Shown here piece by piece: positions 5,101 to 12,184 of a DNA stretch of 12,184 bases (its first letter is position 1; the number at the start of each line of letters is the position of its first letter). Source of the DNA: Bradyrhizobium sp. (GTDB lineage Bacteria; Pseudomonadota; Alphaproteobacteria; Rhizobiales; Xanthobacteraceae); contig JAQGKJ010000880.1 of assembly GCA_028290165.1 (NCBI GenBank), positions 1 to 12,184 on the forward strand, in the 5' to 3' direction. The notes below the pieces were generated by a model, which was not told the origin of the DNA, did not search any database, and worked only from the letters and a program-made list of their open reading frames with translations. Both the position numbers and the translations under genes were made by a program.

Positions 5101-7737
5101 TCAGGCCGCCGGCCGAACCGCAGTAATATTTCGTGAGCTGGCTTCATTGGAGCGCTCCAGCCAGGCCAACGCCACGGCGGACAAAAAAGGCAGACTCTGG
5201 ATCAACATAATTGTGGCGAACAAATCGGTCTCGAAGAACCGGTAAAAGTTGGTCGCGAACACGATCATGCTGCCGGCGACCAGCAGCCCGCCGATCACTG
5301 CTTCCGGCATCGTCCTGATGCGGGTGCCGACGGTAGTGCCCTGACCCTTGCGGGTGCGATGGAAATAGGCGCTGTGCGACGGAAACGCGGCCTTGAAGGC
5401 AGCACTCGCGACCGTCCACTGAACCGACATGAACACCACCATGGCGCCAAACATCTGCCGGTACGGAACCGCGACGCGCAGCCGGTACGAACAGACGAAG
5501 TGGATGAGTGACACCAGGAATGCGCTGAAGATCGGCAGCGTGAGCACCGGATCCGGAATGGCAACGATCTTGAACGCGACGAACGGTACCCAGATCAGAT
5601 TGAGCAACGCTGCCGCTACAGCAATGATTTCGGCCACGAACCAGTTCAGCCAGCCGAAAACGAATTCCCGCTTCTGGTTGTGGCTGAGCAGACTGGTGCC
5701 GGGCAGGAACTGCCGCCAGTGCTTTTTCACGATCTGCACCGCGCCGCCGGCCCACCGCGCCCTTTGGGTCTTGAAGGCCTCATAGTCTTGCGGCAGCAGC
5801 CCCCAGCCATAACGGCGGTTGGTGTAGTGGGCACGCCATCCGAGCTCGAGGATCGTCAGCCCGAGGTCGCTGTCCTCGCAAATCGTGTCGCTCGACCAGC
5901 CGCCGGCGGTCTGCAAGGCGGTGCGACGGATCAGGCACATCGTGCCGTGGACGATGATGGCGTTGACCTCGTTGCGCTCGACCATGCCGATATCGAAGAA
6001 GCCGGCGTATTCGGCGTTCATGGCGGCGTGGAGTTGGCTGCGGTCGCCGTCGCGATGATCTTGCGGCGCCTGAATAAGTCCGACACCGGGATCGGCGAAG
6101 CCGGGGACCAGATCTCTGAGCCACTTGGGATCGACCACATAGTCGGCGTCGATGACGCCGATGATCTCGGCATCATCAGCGGACTCCGCCATGGCGAGCC
6201 GCAGCGCGGCAGCCTTGAATCCCCTGAGATTCTGGACGCGCACAAACTTGAAGCGCGGGCCGAGTTCGCGGCAGCGCGCCTCGATCGGCCGCCAGAACGC
6301 CGGATCAGGCGTATTGTTGATGACAACCACGCACTCAAAATCCGGATAATCGAGCTGCGCCACCGAATCGATGGTGCGCAACAGCATCTCGGGCGGCTCC
6401 CGGTAGGCGGGAATGTGGATCGAGACCTTCGGCGTGTATGCGCCTGGATTGGGTGATGACCCGCTCAAGAGCCGGACGGGCTCGCGGCCGAGGGCAACAG
6501 TCGCCATCTCGTTCAGCCGCGAACGCACGATAGGGGCGAGCAGGCCCAGGAGCGGAAGCGCGACGGCAAACATGATCACCTCGCCGTGCAGCAGATAGTG
6601 GCTCTGCCAGTACACCAGCACGCTTGCGCACCAGTGGCCGACGAAATGGTCCGCCGCCGCAAGCAACGTGGCCTGGCTCACGGTCGCTCCGGGCAACGCC
6701 AGAATCGTGATGGACAACAAGAAGCCGACCAGGACGGCTAACAGAGCCGTCTTCCAGTAGTCGGGGTCGATGATCGGTCCCGTCCATGCGAATTTGGACC
6801 GCAGCGATGCATCCGAGATACCCCAATAAGGGCCGACATTGCCCTCGAACAGTTTTTCCGGCTGGTCGATGGCTTCGACGATGTTGTAGTCGATGCCCGC
6901 TGCGTTGGCGCGTGCAACGAAGTCGCGCAGGATGACGGCCTGGCTGATCGGATTTGGCACCGCGCGCTCGAAATTATGGCCGGCGCTTGGCCAGCCGAAC
7001 TCGCCGATGACCATTTTCTTGCCCGGATACGCCGTCCGCAGCTGATCATAGAGGGCCAGCGATCCGTCGACCGCGGTTTCCTTGGGCATGCCCTCCCAGT
7101 AGGGAAGGATATGGGCGAAGACCTGGTCCACCGCCGCGACAAGCTCCGGATGGTCGATGAAGGTCTTCCAGTGATCGGCAGTTGCGACGGGAACGGGACT
7201 GTCGCGTTTCACACGCTGGATAATTTTGACGAGTTCGGCCGCGGTGTGCTCATGGCGCAAATACGTTTCATTGCCGACGACGAGCCGGGTGACGTTATGG
7301 TAGCGCCGTGCGAGATCGAGAGCGGTCGTAATCTCACGTTCGTTTCGAGCCTCATCCTTGTCGATCCAGACGCCGAGCGTGACCGTGAGCCCGAGCTCAC
7401 GGGCGATCTCCGGAACGCGTTCCAACCCTTGCGTCGAGGCATAGGTGCGTACCGCCTTTGCGTGCGCGGCAATCGCGGTGAGGTCGGCGCGGATCCGCGC
7501 TTCGGGTATCCTCAAACCATCAGGAGTTTGTTCGGCAAACCGGTTGTAGGAGACGCTCGGCAACGGGCCTTCCACTGAGGGCGCGGTGGTATCCGGGTTC
7601 TTCAGCGCCCAGAATGCCAGATGCATGCACGCGACGACGGTGACGATTGCCGCAAAAGTGCCGAGCGACAAGACGCGGCGGCGCCCACTTGCCCGGCCGA
7701 TCCATCTTCCGTCTGGGGCAGCCTCGTCGGTTTTCAT
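5101..7737 (-). CDS. GH17-GT2 fusion: beta-1,3-glucan synthase (NdvB-like, Bradyrhizobium type)
   Basis: An inner-membrane protein of about 878 residues. After one N-terminal helix (about 25-45) comes a periplasmic glycoside hydrolase family 17-like domain with both expected glutamates: VGNE (E157) and GEFGWP (E246). Two membrane helices follow, then a cytoplasmic family 2 processive glycosyltransferase domain with DAD (530-532), the ED acid/base (D622) and QRARW (658-662). Four to five C-terminal helices complete it. This layout matches beta-(1,3)-glucosyltransferases such as Bradyrhizobium NdvB, which makes periplasmic cyclic beta-1,3/1,6-glucan from UDP-glucose for osmotic adaptation and nodulation; it is unrelated to the beta-1,2 NdvB of Sinorhizobium. 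The start is uncertain: ATG 7737 is chosen because codons upstream (CGT TTA TTA) look non-coding, but in-frame ATG 7854 or GTG 7857 would give 917-918 residues. None of the three has a good ribosome binding site. No ndvC/ndvD neighbour is visible, so it may be a paralogue. Confidence 0.87.
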   Translation of the reverse strand: MKTDEAAPDGRWIGRASGRRRVLSLGTFAAIVTVVACMHLAFWALKNPDTTAPSVEGPLPSVSYNRFAEQTPDGLRIPEARIRADLTAIAAHAKAVRTYASTQGLERVPEIARELGLTVTLGVWIDKDEARNEREITTALDLARRYHNVTRLVVGNETYLRHEHTAAELVKIIQRVKRDSPVPVATADHWKTFIDHPELVAAVDQVFAHILPYWEGMPKETAVDGSLALYDQLRTAYPGKKMVIGEFGWPSAGHNFERAVPNPISQAVILRDFVARANAAGIDYNIVEAIDQPEKLFEGNVGPYWGISDASLRSKFAWTGPIIDPDYWKTALLAVLVGFLLSITILALPGATVSQATLLAAADHFVGHWCASVLVYWQSHYLLHGEVIMFAVALPLLGLLAPIVRSRLNEMATVALGREPVRLLSGSSPNPGAYTPKVSIHIPAYREPPEMLLRTIDSVAQLDYPDFECVVVINNTPDPAFWRPIEARCRELGPRFKFVRVQNLRGFKAAALRLAMAESADDAEIIGVIDADYVVDPKWLRDLVPGFADPGVGLIQAPQDHRDGDRSQLHAAMNAEYAGFFDIGMVERNEVNAIIVHGTMCLIRRTALQTAGGWSSDTICEDSDLGLTILELGWRAHYTNRRYGWGLLPQDYEAFKTQRARWAGGAVQIVKKHWRQFLPGTSLLSHNQKREFVFGWLNWFVAEIIAVAAALLNLIWVPFVAFKIVAIPDPVLTLPIFSAFLVSLIHFVCSYRLRVAVPYRQMFGAMVVFMSVQWTVASAAFKAAFPSHSAYFHRTRKGQGTTVGTRIRTMPEAVIGGLLVAGSMIVFATNFYRFFETDLFATIMLIQSLPFLSAVALAWLERSNEASSRNITAVRPAA

Positions 7738-7970
7738 TCTGGCGCCATGCGATGCCGGTAATAAACGAGCCGCCTCCGCTTTGCCGTCGGCACATGCACG
7801 GCCTGCGTACTTCTGGATTTCGCTTGGGTCAGTCGCGTCGAGGGCACGGGACATCACGAGCGCGGGAATGCGTCTACGCCCAAGCTAGTGGCAAACGACC
7901 CAAGTCCAATGAAATTATCTTTTAGTCTTGCACCTCAGTTGAGTGAAATCCGGTCGTGGATTGCTTTGAT

Positions 7971-8013
7971 TTGACCGATCCAACTGCTCTTGACGTAACC
8001 ATTGGATCGACAA
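7971..8013. repeat. Inverted repeat, possible regulator binding site
   Basis: Perfect 8-bp arms CGATCCAA (7976-7983) and TTGGATCG (8002-8009), separated by 18 bases. They are flanked further out by TTG (7971-7973) and CAA (8011-8013), offset by one base. It lies 30-70 bases upstream of the candidate qor promoter and between two divergent genes, a typical place for an operator. Which regulator would bind is unknown. Confidence 0.4.
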
Positions 8014-8042
8014 GCGGCAGTGAAGGCGCCACAAAGGGTTCC

Positions 8043-8070
8043 TTGCCGCTCGTGCTGCACATATTGTAAT
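8043..8070 (+). promoter_or_regulatory. Candidate sigma70-type promoter for qor
   Basis: TTGCCG (8043-8048) and TGTAAT (8065-8070) are spaced by 16 bases; they match 4 of 6 and 5 of 6 of the consensus. Transcription would begin near 8077, leaving a leader of about 64 bases before the qor ATG. Support is by eye only. Confidence 0.35.
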
Positions 8071-8140
8071 CATGCTACCGGACGGACGGTTCAGTCCTGA
8101 CGTTTTCTGTCTTTTGTCATCTCAATCGAGGAGTGGTTCC

Positions 8141-9115
8141 ATGACACACGCCATCCGCTTTCACAAAACCGGCGGCCCAGAAGTTCTGGTCTGGGAGGAA
8201 GTCAACGTCGGCAAGCCTGGGCCCGGGGAGGCGCGCGTCCGCCACACCGCTGTGGGATTGAACTTTGTCGACATCTACAACCGCTCAGGCGTTTATCCCA
8301 TTCAGTTGCCGAGCGGCCTCGGCGGCGAGGGCGCCGGCGTGGTGGAGGAAGTCGGACCGGGCGTCACCGATCTGAAGCCCGGCGATCGCGTCGCCTATGG
8401 CAGCGCGCCGCTTGGCGCTTACGCCGAAGAGCGCCTGATCCCGGCCGATCGCCTGTTGAAATTGCCTGACGGCATCGACGACAAGACCGCAGCGGCAATG
8501 ATGCTGAAGGGCCTGACCACGCAATATCTGATCCGCCAGACCTATCGCGTCAAAGCCGGCGATACCATCCTGCTGCATGCCGCGGCGGGCGGCGTCGGAC
8601 TTATCCTGAGCCAATGGGCGAAGCATCTCGGCGCCACCGTCATCGGCACCGTCGGCAGCGATGAGAAAGCAAAATTGGCCCAGGCCCATGGCTGCGCCTA
8701 CACCATCGTCTATACGCGCGAGGATTTTGTGAAGCGCGTCGGTGAGATCACGGAAGGCAAGAAAGTGCCTGTGGTCTATGACTCTGTCGGCAAGGACACG
8801 TTCCTGAAATCGCTCGACTGCCTGGCGCCGCTCGGTGTCGCGGTGCTGTTCGGGCAATCCTCCGGCAGCGTCGAGCCGCTTAACCTTGGCCTCCTGGCGC
8901 AGAAGGGTTCGCTCTACGTCACCCGCCCCACGCTCAACACCTATGCAGCCAAGCGCGAGAACCTCGTCGCGATGGCGAAGGACCTATTTGATGTCGTGCT
9001 ATCGGGCGCGGTGAAGATCGAAGTCCGCCAGACCTATCCGCTAAAGGACGCCGCCAAGGCGCACGCCGATCTCGCCGCGCGCAAGACCACGGGATCGACG
9101 GTGTTGACGGTTTGA
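8141..9115 (+). CDS. qor: NADPH:quinone oxidoreductase, zinc-free MDR family
   Basis: This 324-residue cytoplasmic enzyme closely follows the zeta-crystallin/Qor family (E. coli Qor is 327 residues), which reduces quinones with NADPH. The N-terminal GroES-like domain contains GLNFVDIYNRSGVYP and GGEGAGVVEEVGPGV. The Rossmann NADPH-binding motif is AAAGGVG at 147-153. No zinc-ligand cysteine/histidine set of alcohol dehydrogenases is seen, as expected for Qor. The ATG at 8141 is chosen because GAGGAG (8128-8133) lies 7 bases upstream and the N-terminus MTHAIRFHKTGGPEVL aligns with the family start; an in-frame ATG at 8072 would add 23 residues unlike the family. The gene stands alone, with a candidate promoter at 8043-8070 and a terminator hairpin at 9143-9167. 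It is a general redox or detoxification enzyme with no clear link to its neighbours. Confidence 0.93.
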   Translation: MTHAIRFHKTGGPEVLVWEEVNVGKPGPGEARVRHTAVGLNFVDIYNRSGVYPIQLPSGLGGEGAGVVEEVGPGVTDLKPGDRVAYGSAPLGAYAEERLIPADRLLKLPDGIDDKTAAAMMLKGLTTQYLIRQTYRVKAGDTILLHAAAGGVGLILSQWAKHLGATVIGTVGSDEKAKLAQAHGCAYTIVYTREDFVKRVGEITEGKKVPVVYDSVGKDTFLKSLDCLAPLGVAVLFGQSSGSVEPLNLGLLAQKGSLYVTRPTLNTYAAKRENLVAMAKDLFDVVLSGAVKIEVRQTYPLKDAAKAHADLAARKTTGSTVLTV

Positions 9116-9142
9116 GACCGGACGTCCTTCATGATGCAAAGA

Positions 9143-9167
9143 AAGGCGGGCAGCGCGTGCCCGCCTT
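9143..9167. terminator. Bidirectional intrinsic terminator between qor and the LysR gene
   Basis: A perfect 10-bp stem AAGGCGGGCA / TGCCCGCCTT with a 5-base loop (9153-9157) sits between the two converging genes. On the minus strand the stem is followed by TTTCTTT after its end, a fair U-tract, so it should terminate the LysR transcript well. In the plus direction only TT follows. The first stem base on the minus strand is the last base of the LysR TGA. Confidence 0.75.
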
Positions 9168-10102
9168 CAACGCCGGGACGCACTCAGAAACAGCGGCCGG
9201 AAGATATCGAGGAAACCGGTTGCCGCCGGTGTCAGCGCGCGATTCTTGAGACGCAGGATTCCGATGCTGCGCACGATCGAAGGCGAAACCAGCTTCTTGA
9301 CGACGACACCATACTGACGATGCCTTGGCAGTGCGGAGGCCGGAACAATCGCCACGCCGACGTCCGCGGCAACAAAATCGAACAACGTTCCGAATTGCTC
9401 CACCACCGTCATGTGTTTCAGCGCGAGGCCATTAGCGGCTGCGATACCGTCAATCTGGCGGCGCAGGCCGGCGCCCGTCGGCAAGGATACGAATTCCTCG
9501 TCCTTGAGCTCTCGCCACTTGATGACGTTCCTGCCGCGCAGCCTGTGCTTTGAGGGGAGCACGGCAAAGCACGATTCCTGCACGATTTCGTCCGCGACCA
9601 CGTCTTGATTGAGGCCGGTGATGTTGCCGACGCCGAAATCGGCGAGACCACTGCGCACGTCTTCGTGCACCTCGCTGCCAAGTCCCTCGCGCAAGTGGAC
9701 CTCTACTCCGGGGTGCGCCTTGCGATACTTCAATACGGCATCCGGGACGACGTGATGGGTGATGGAAAGCAGACATGAAATGATCAGCCGGCCGCGAATC
9801 TGTCCTCCCAATGCACGCGCGTTCTCGACCTGAATATTGAGATCTTCGATGAAGCGTCGGGTCGAGGCGGTGAATTCGCGGCCTGGAGCCGTGAGGACGA
9901 CGTTGCGGGTCGATCTCAGGAACAGCGACACGCCCAGTTGCTTTTCGAGCTGAAGCACCAGTCGGCTGACCGCGGATTGCGTCATGCCCAGATCCGCTGC
10001 GGCAGCGGTAAAGCTTCCATACAGCGCGACGGAGTTCACTGCCCTGATATGTCTGATTCCAACTTCAAATCCGCGCGGGGATGTTCGGGATGGCCTCGGC
10101 AT
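9167..10102 (-). CDS. LysR-type transcriptional regulator
   Basis: This 311-residue protein has the LysR plan: an N-terminal winged helix-turn-helix at about residues 17-75 (GSFTAAAADLGMTQSAVSRLV, then QLEKQLGVSLF and LTAPG) and a substrate-binding effector domain from about 100 to 305 (RGRL start, LPTGAGLRRQID and VGVAIVPASALP segments). Such regulators bind upstream of a divergent target gene and switch on transcription when a small molecule, often a pathway substrate or intermediate, is bound. Here the divergent neighbour is a family III CoA-transferase with a 130-bp spacer, so that gene and the following ABC binding-protein gene are the likely targets. The ATG at 10102 gives a normal N-terminus just before the HTH; the ribosome binding site is weak (GGAA, 8 bases upstream). 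The effector is unknown. Confidence 0.92.
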   Translation of the reverse strand: MPRPSRTSPRGFEVGIRHIRAVNSVALYGSFTAAAADLGMTQSAVSRLVLQLEKQLGVSLFLRSTRNVVLTAPGREFTASTRRFIEDLNIQVENARALGGQIRGRLIISCLLSITHHVVPDAVLKYRKAHPGVEVHLREGLGSEVHEDVRSGLADFGVGNITGLNQDVVADEIVQESCFAVLPSKHRLRGRNVIKWRELKDEEFVSLPTGAGLRRQIDGIAAANGLALKHMTVVEQFGTLFDFVAADVGVAIVPASALPRHRQYGVVVKKLVSPSIVRSIGILRLKNRALTPAATGFLDIFRPLFLSASRR

Positions 10103-10232
10103 GATCTATTCCATATTGGCATCAATTAGCGGGATAGGAAAAGAATTGACCTGTATCGGCCAAAAGATCAACCATCATGCGTCGAGATTTATTGCTATCG
10201 CAGGTCGGAAACGTGATGAGAGGCTGCCTTCT
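10103..10232. promoter_or_regulatory. Divergent control region of the LysR and CoA-transferase genes
   Basis: The 130-base spacer between the two divergent starts is AT-richer than its flanks. It contains an imperfect dyad TTGACC-N6-GGCCAA (10146-10163, one mismatch per arm pair) and a further GATCAA at 10166-10171 that mirrors TTGACC. This is a plausible LysR binding region, although the dyad has no central base and so does not fit an exact T-N11-A box. No convincing -10 element was found on either strand. Confidence 0.4.
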
Positions 10233-11483
10233 GTGACCGCTGCCGCTTCGAAGGATGGCCCCCTCAAGGGGGTGAGAGTTCTCGACGTCACCAGATTTTA
10301 TTCGGGTCCATTTTCGACGCTGATGCTCGCGGGATTCGGAGCCGAGGTGATCCGGATCGATGAACCGGGACGGGGCGACCCCACGATGACCGGGCCACCG
10401 TTTCTCGGAACCTCCGGCGTTTCCCTGGAGCAGCAAAACGACAGCGACCTCGGCATCGCCTACTTGAAGAGGTGCCGCGGCAAGAAGTCGATCACGCTGA
10501 ACATGCGCAGCGAAGAAGGAATGGAGCTCTACAGGGAACTGCTGCGCCGCTCGGATATCCAGGTCGAGAACTTGCGGCCCGGCGCGGCGCTAAGGCTCGG
10601 CATCGACTACGAGTCGAATCGGCTGGTCAATCCTAAGATCGTGCATTGCGCGCTGACCGGATACGGATCGACCGGTGAAGATCGAAAGCTCAAGGCCTAC
10701 GACCTCATGATTCAGGCCGGCGCGGGCTTGATGAGCATTACCGGTGAACCGGACAGTCCGCCGAGCAAGGCGGGAACCGCACTTGCGGACGGCATTACCG
10801 GTGCGTTCGCGGTGTCGGGCATCCTGGCCGCGCTGCTGGAGCAACGCTCCTCCGGAGAGGGTCAGTTTGTCGACGTCTCGATGACGGATTGTCTCTTGTC
10901 CCTCGTCCTCGACGAGCCGCTCGATTGCTACGAGCGGCTGAACCAGTCGCCGCGACAGGGTAATCGCATCATGCGGTTCTCGCCGTTCAATACCTATCCG
11001 ACAAGCGATGGCACGGTTGCCATTGGTGCGGCGACCAACGAAGACTGGGTTGCGCTGCTGCATGTGATGGGGCGATCAGATTTGGCCCAGAGCGAAACGT
11101 TCATGAGCATGGGATGGCGGGTCGCCAATAACGCGCAGATCGACGCTATCGTGACCGAATGGACGCGAGAGCTGACGACCGCGGAAGCTATCGATGCGCT
11201 CAACCGCAATGACATCGCAGCCAGCCCGATCCGGAATTTCAGCGACCTCATGGAATGGAAGCATTTGCGCGAGCGCGACATGCTGCAGCCGCTTCGCCAT
11301 CCGACGGAATCGCTGGCCGGTGATGTGGTCGGCGCGGGCTTTCCGATCAAGCTCAGCCGGACGCACAAAGGCTACGCCGATCCCGCGCCTGCTTTGGGAC
11401 AAAATAACACCGAGATCTACGCAGGGCTGCTCGGGCTGTCGGCGGGACAAATCGAAGAACTCAGGGGTCGTGAGGTTATCTAA
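10233..11483 (+). CDS. Family III (CaiB/BaiF-type) CoA-transferase
   Basis: This 416-residue cytoplasmic enzyme moves coenzyme A between carboxylic acids, as in formyl-CoA transferase, carnitine CaiB and alpha-methylacyl-CoA racemase relatives. Family signatures include GPLKGVRVLDVTRFYSGPF at the N-terminus, GAEVIRID, a VENLRPGAALRLGIDY stretch, CALTGYGSTGE and GEGQFVDVSMTD. The expected catalytic aspartate is D186 in the TALADGITGAF segment, equivalent to D169 of formyl-CoA transferase. The GTG at 10233 is chosen as start: AGAGG lies 9 bases upstream and the family N-terminus begins a few residues later. In-frame ATGs at 9984 and 10101 would overlap the divergent LysR gene and add unrelated residues. 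The TAA at 11481-11483 is followed 76 bp later by an ABC binding-protein gene on the same strand, suggesting that the imported acid is activated to a CoA thioester. The substrate is unknown. Confidence 0.9.
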   Translation: MTAAASKDGPLKGVRVLDVTRFYSGPFSTLMLAGFGAEVIRIDEPGRGDPTMTGPPFLGTSGVSLEQQNDSDLGIAYLKRCRGKKSITLNMRSEEGMELYRELLRRSDIQVENLRPGAALRLGIDYESNRLVNPKIVHCALTGYGSTGEDRKLKAYDLMIQAGAGLMSITGEPDSPPSKAGTALADGITGAFAVSGILAALLEQRSSGEGQFVDVSMTDCLLSLVLDEPLDCYERLNQSPRQGNRIMRFSPFNTYPTSDGTVAIGAATNEDWVALLHVMGRSDLAQSETFMSMGWRVANNAQIDAIVTEWTRELTTAEAIDALNRNDIAASPIRNFSDLMEWKHLRERDMLQPLRHPTESLAGDVVGAGFPIKLSRTHKGYADPAPALGQNNTEIYAGLLGLSAGQIEELRGREVI

Positions 11484-11559
11484 TCAAGTCATCCGGCAAG
11501 TTATCCAGACCGTGCAACTTCAAGCGGCCGCATCGAAAGCCGTAAAGTGTAGGAAATCC

Positions 11560-12184
11560 ATGACGAGGAAACCAATTCGATTTTCGGCCGCCTTTTGCAT
11601 CTGGCTTCTGATTGGCGGGCCGCTGGCGCCGGCGGATATGGCCGCGGAAACCCTGCAGCCGGTGAAGATCGGGGTCCTGACCGACATGGCCGGGATGTAC
11701 AAGGACATCATGGGGCCCGGCTCTGTGCTGGCTGCCCAGATGGCAGTCGACGATTTCGGCGGAAAGGTTCTCGGGCGCCCCATCGAGGTTGTTTCCGGAG
11801 ATCACCAGACCAAGCCGGATGCCGGCGCGGCGATCGCACGCAACTGGTTCGACAACAATGGCATCGGCGTCGTCGTGGATGTGGCGCAATCGGCCGTCGC
11901 GCTAGCGGTTCAGGAGGTTGCGCGCTCGCGAAACATGATTGTCATGCATGGCGTCACCGGGACACCTGCCATCACGCAAGAGGCATGCACACCGACCACG
12001 TTTTCCTGGTCGCTGAATGCCTATGCGATATCGGCACCGTTGCCCCGTCCGCTGATCGAAAAGGGCCTCGATACCTTCTTCTTCCTGGCGGCGGATTATT
12101 CGTTCGGCAAAGCGATGCAGGACGCCGCCGACGACGCCATCAAGGCCGCCGGAGGCAAGGTGCTGGGATCGGTCCGCTTTCCGC
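11560..12184 (+). CDS. ABC transporter substrate-binding protein, branched-chain amino acid/aromatic acid type (3' end outside window)
   Basis: The frame is open from ATG 11560 to the window edge: 208 residues of an expected 400 or so. AGGAA (11551-11555) precedes the start. A Sec signal peptide (basic MTRKPIR, hydrophobic core to about 22, cleavage near residue 28) marks a periplasmic protein. The mature part begins with VKIGVLTDMAGMY, then GPGSVLAAQMAVDDFGG, LGRPIEVVSGDHQTKPD, AARNWF-type helices and FFFLAADYSFGKAMQ. This is the Peripla_BP_6 / LivK fold in the subgroup common in Bradyrhizobium and Rhodopseudomonas. Members bind amino acids or aromatic and other organic acids and feed a Liv-type permease, whose genes may follow outside the window. 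Its position after a CoA-transferase and near a LysR regulator suggests uptake of the acid that the transferase activates. The ligand is not readable. Confidence 0.9.
   Translation, partial: MTRKPIRFSAAFCIWLLIGGPLAPADMAAETLQPVKIGVLTDMAGMYKDIMGPGSVLAAQMAVDDFGGKVLGRPIEVVSGDHQTKPDAGAAIARNWFDNNGIGVVVDVAQSAVALAVQEVARSRNMIVMHGVTGTPAITQEACTPTTFSWSLNAYAISAPLPRPLIEKGLDTFFFLAADYSFGKAMQDAADDAIKAAGGKVLGSVRFP

Larger units (their letters stand above)
7738..8140. other. Divergent intergenic region between the glucan synthase and qor genes
   Basis: About 400 bases without a convincing gene. The left 120 bases could be an N-terminal extension of the glucan synthase if a start at 7854/7857 is used. On the minus strand a GATAAT-like -10 (7914-7919 in plus coordinates) could serve the synthase, but its -35 is poor. 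The middle holds the inverted repeat at 7971-8013, and the right end a sigma70-like promoter candidate at 8043-8070 facing qor. The stretch 7905-7975 is more AT-rich than the flanking genes, as expected for a control region. Confidence 0.5.

Noticed and set aside
5680..6456. Plus-strand open frame of 258 codons inside the glucan synthase
   Set aside because: Opposite the GT2 domain, whose motifs are intact; no recognisable protein features.
6976..7578. Plus-strand open frame of 200 codons antisense to the GH17 domain
   Set aside because: Shadow of the coding strand, which carries both catalytic glutamates; no good start context.
7738..7857. N-terminal extension of the glucan synthase to ATG 7854 or GTG 7857
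   Set aside because: Not excluded, but the codons look atypical and neither start has a ribosome binding site; treated as an alternative start only.
7930..7946. CTCA-GT-TGAG mini-palindrome in the spacer before qor
   Set aside because: Only 4-bp arms, expected by chance.
8072..8140. Upstream ATG for qor
   Set aside because: The added 23 residues do not fit the family N-terminus, whereas the 8141 ATG has GAGGAG 7 bases before it.

Overview
The window reads as chromosomal DNA of a high-GC alphaproteobacterium, most likely Bradyrhizobium or a close relative in the Nitrobacteraceae. This is judged from codon use, the two small single-helix proteins of a type common in that group, an NdvB-like beta-glucan synthase and the aromatic-acid style ABC binding protein. 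No sequence search was possible, so the genus is an inference.

Left part (1-5037). The window opens in the 3' end of a DUF4142 gene, followed by a strong hairpin and a convergent small membrane-protein gene. Next comes a tight three-gene operon on the + strand (674-4748): a membrane-anchored triheme cytochrome c, a two-cluster [2Fe-2S] subunit and a Tat-exported molybdenum-cofactor subunit, joined by two ATGA overlaps. Together they form a periplasmic molybdenum hydroxylase/dehydrogenase of the isoquinoline oxidoreductase / nicotinate dehydrogenase type. Electrons should run Mo to the two [2Fe-2S] clusters to the hemes to the respiratory chain, with no FAD subunit. The substrate cannot be read from the sequence. 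A second small membrane protein lies convergent to the operon end.

Middle part (5101-9169). A large minus-strand gene encodes a GH17-like glucanase domain fused to a processive family 2 glycosyltransferase, the architecture of Bradyrhizobium beta-1,3-glucan (NdvB-type) synthases. A divergent spacer of about 400 bp with an 8-bp-arm inverted repeat and a sigma70-like promoter candidate separates it from a zinc-free quinone oxidoreductase (qor). The qor gene ends at a perfect 10-bp-stem hairpin shared with the convergent LysR gene.

Right part (9167-12184). A LysR-type regulator is divergent from a family III (CaiB/BaiF) CoA-transferase, which is followed by the start of a branched-chain/aromatic-type ABC substrate-binding protein cut by the window edge. 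The arrangement suggests a regulated uptake-and-activation locus for an organic acid. No tRNA, rRNA, CRISPR, IS element or prophage signal was seen. Most of the window is ordinary accessory metabolism. The least explained items are the substrate of the molybdo-enzyme and the partners of the solitary glucan synthase.
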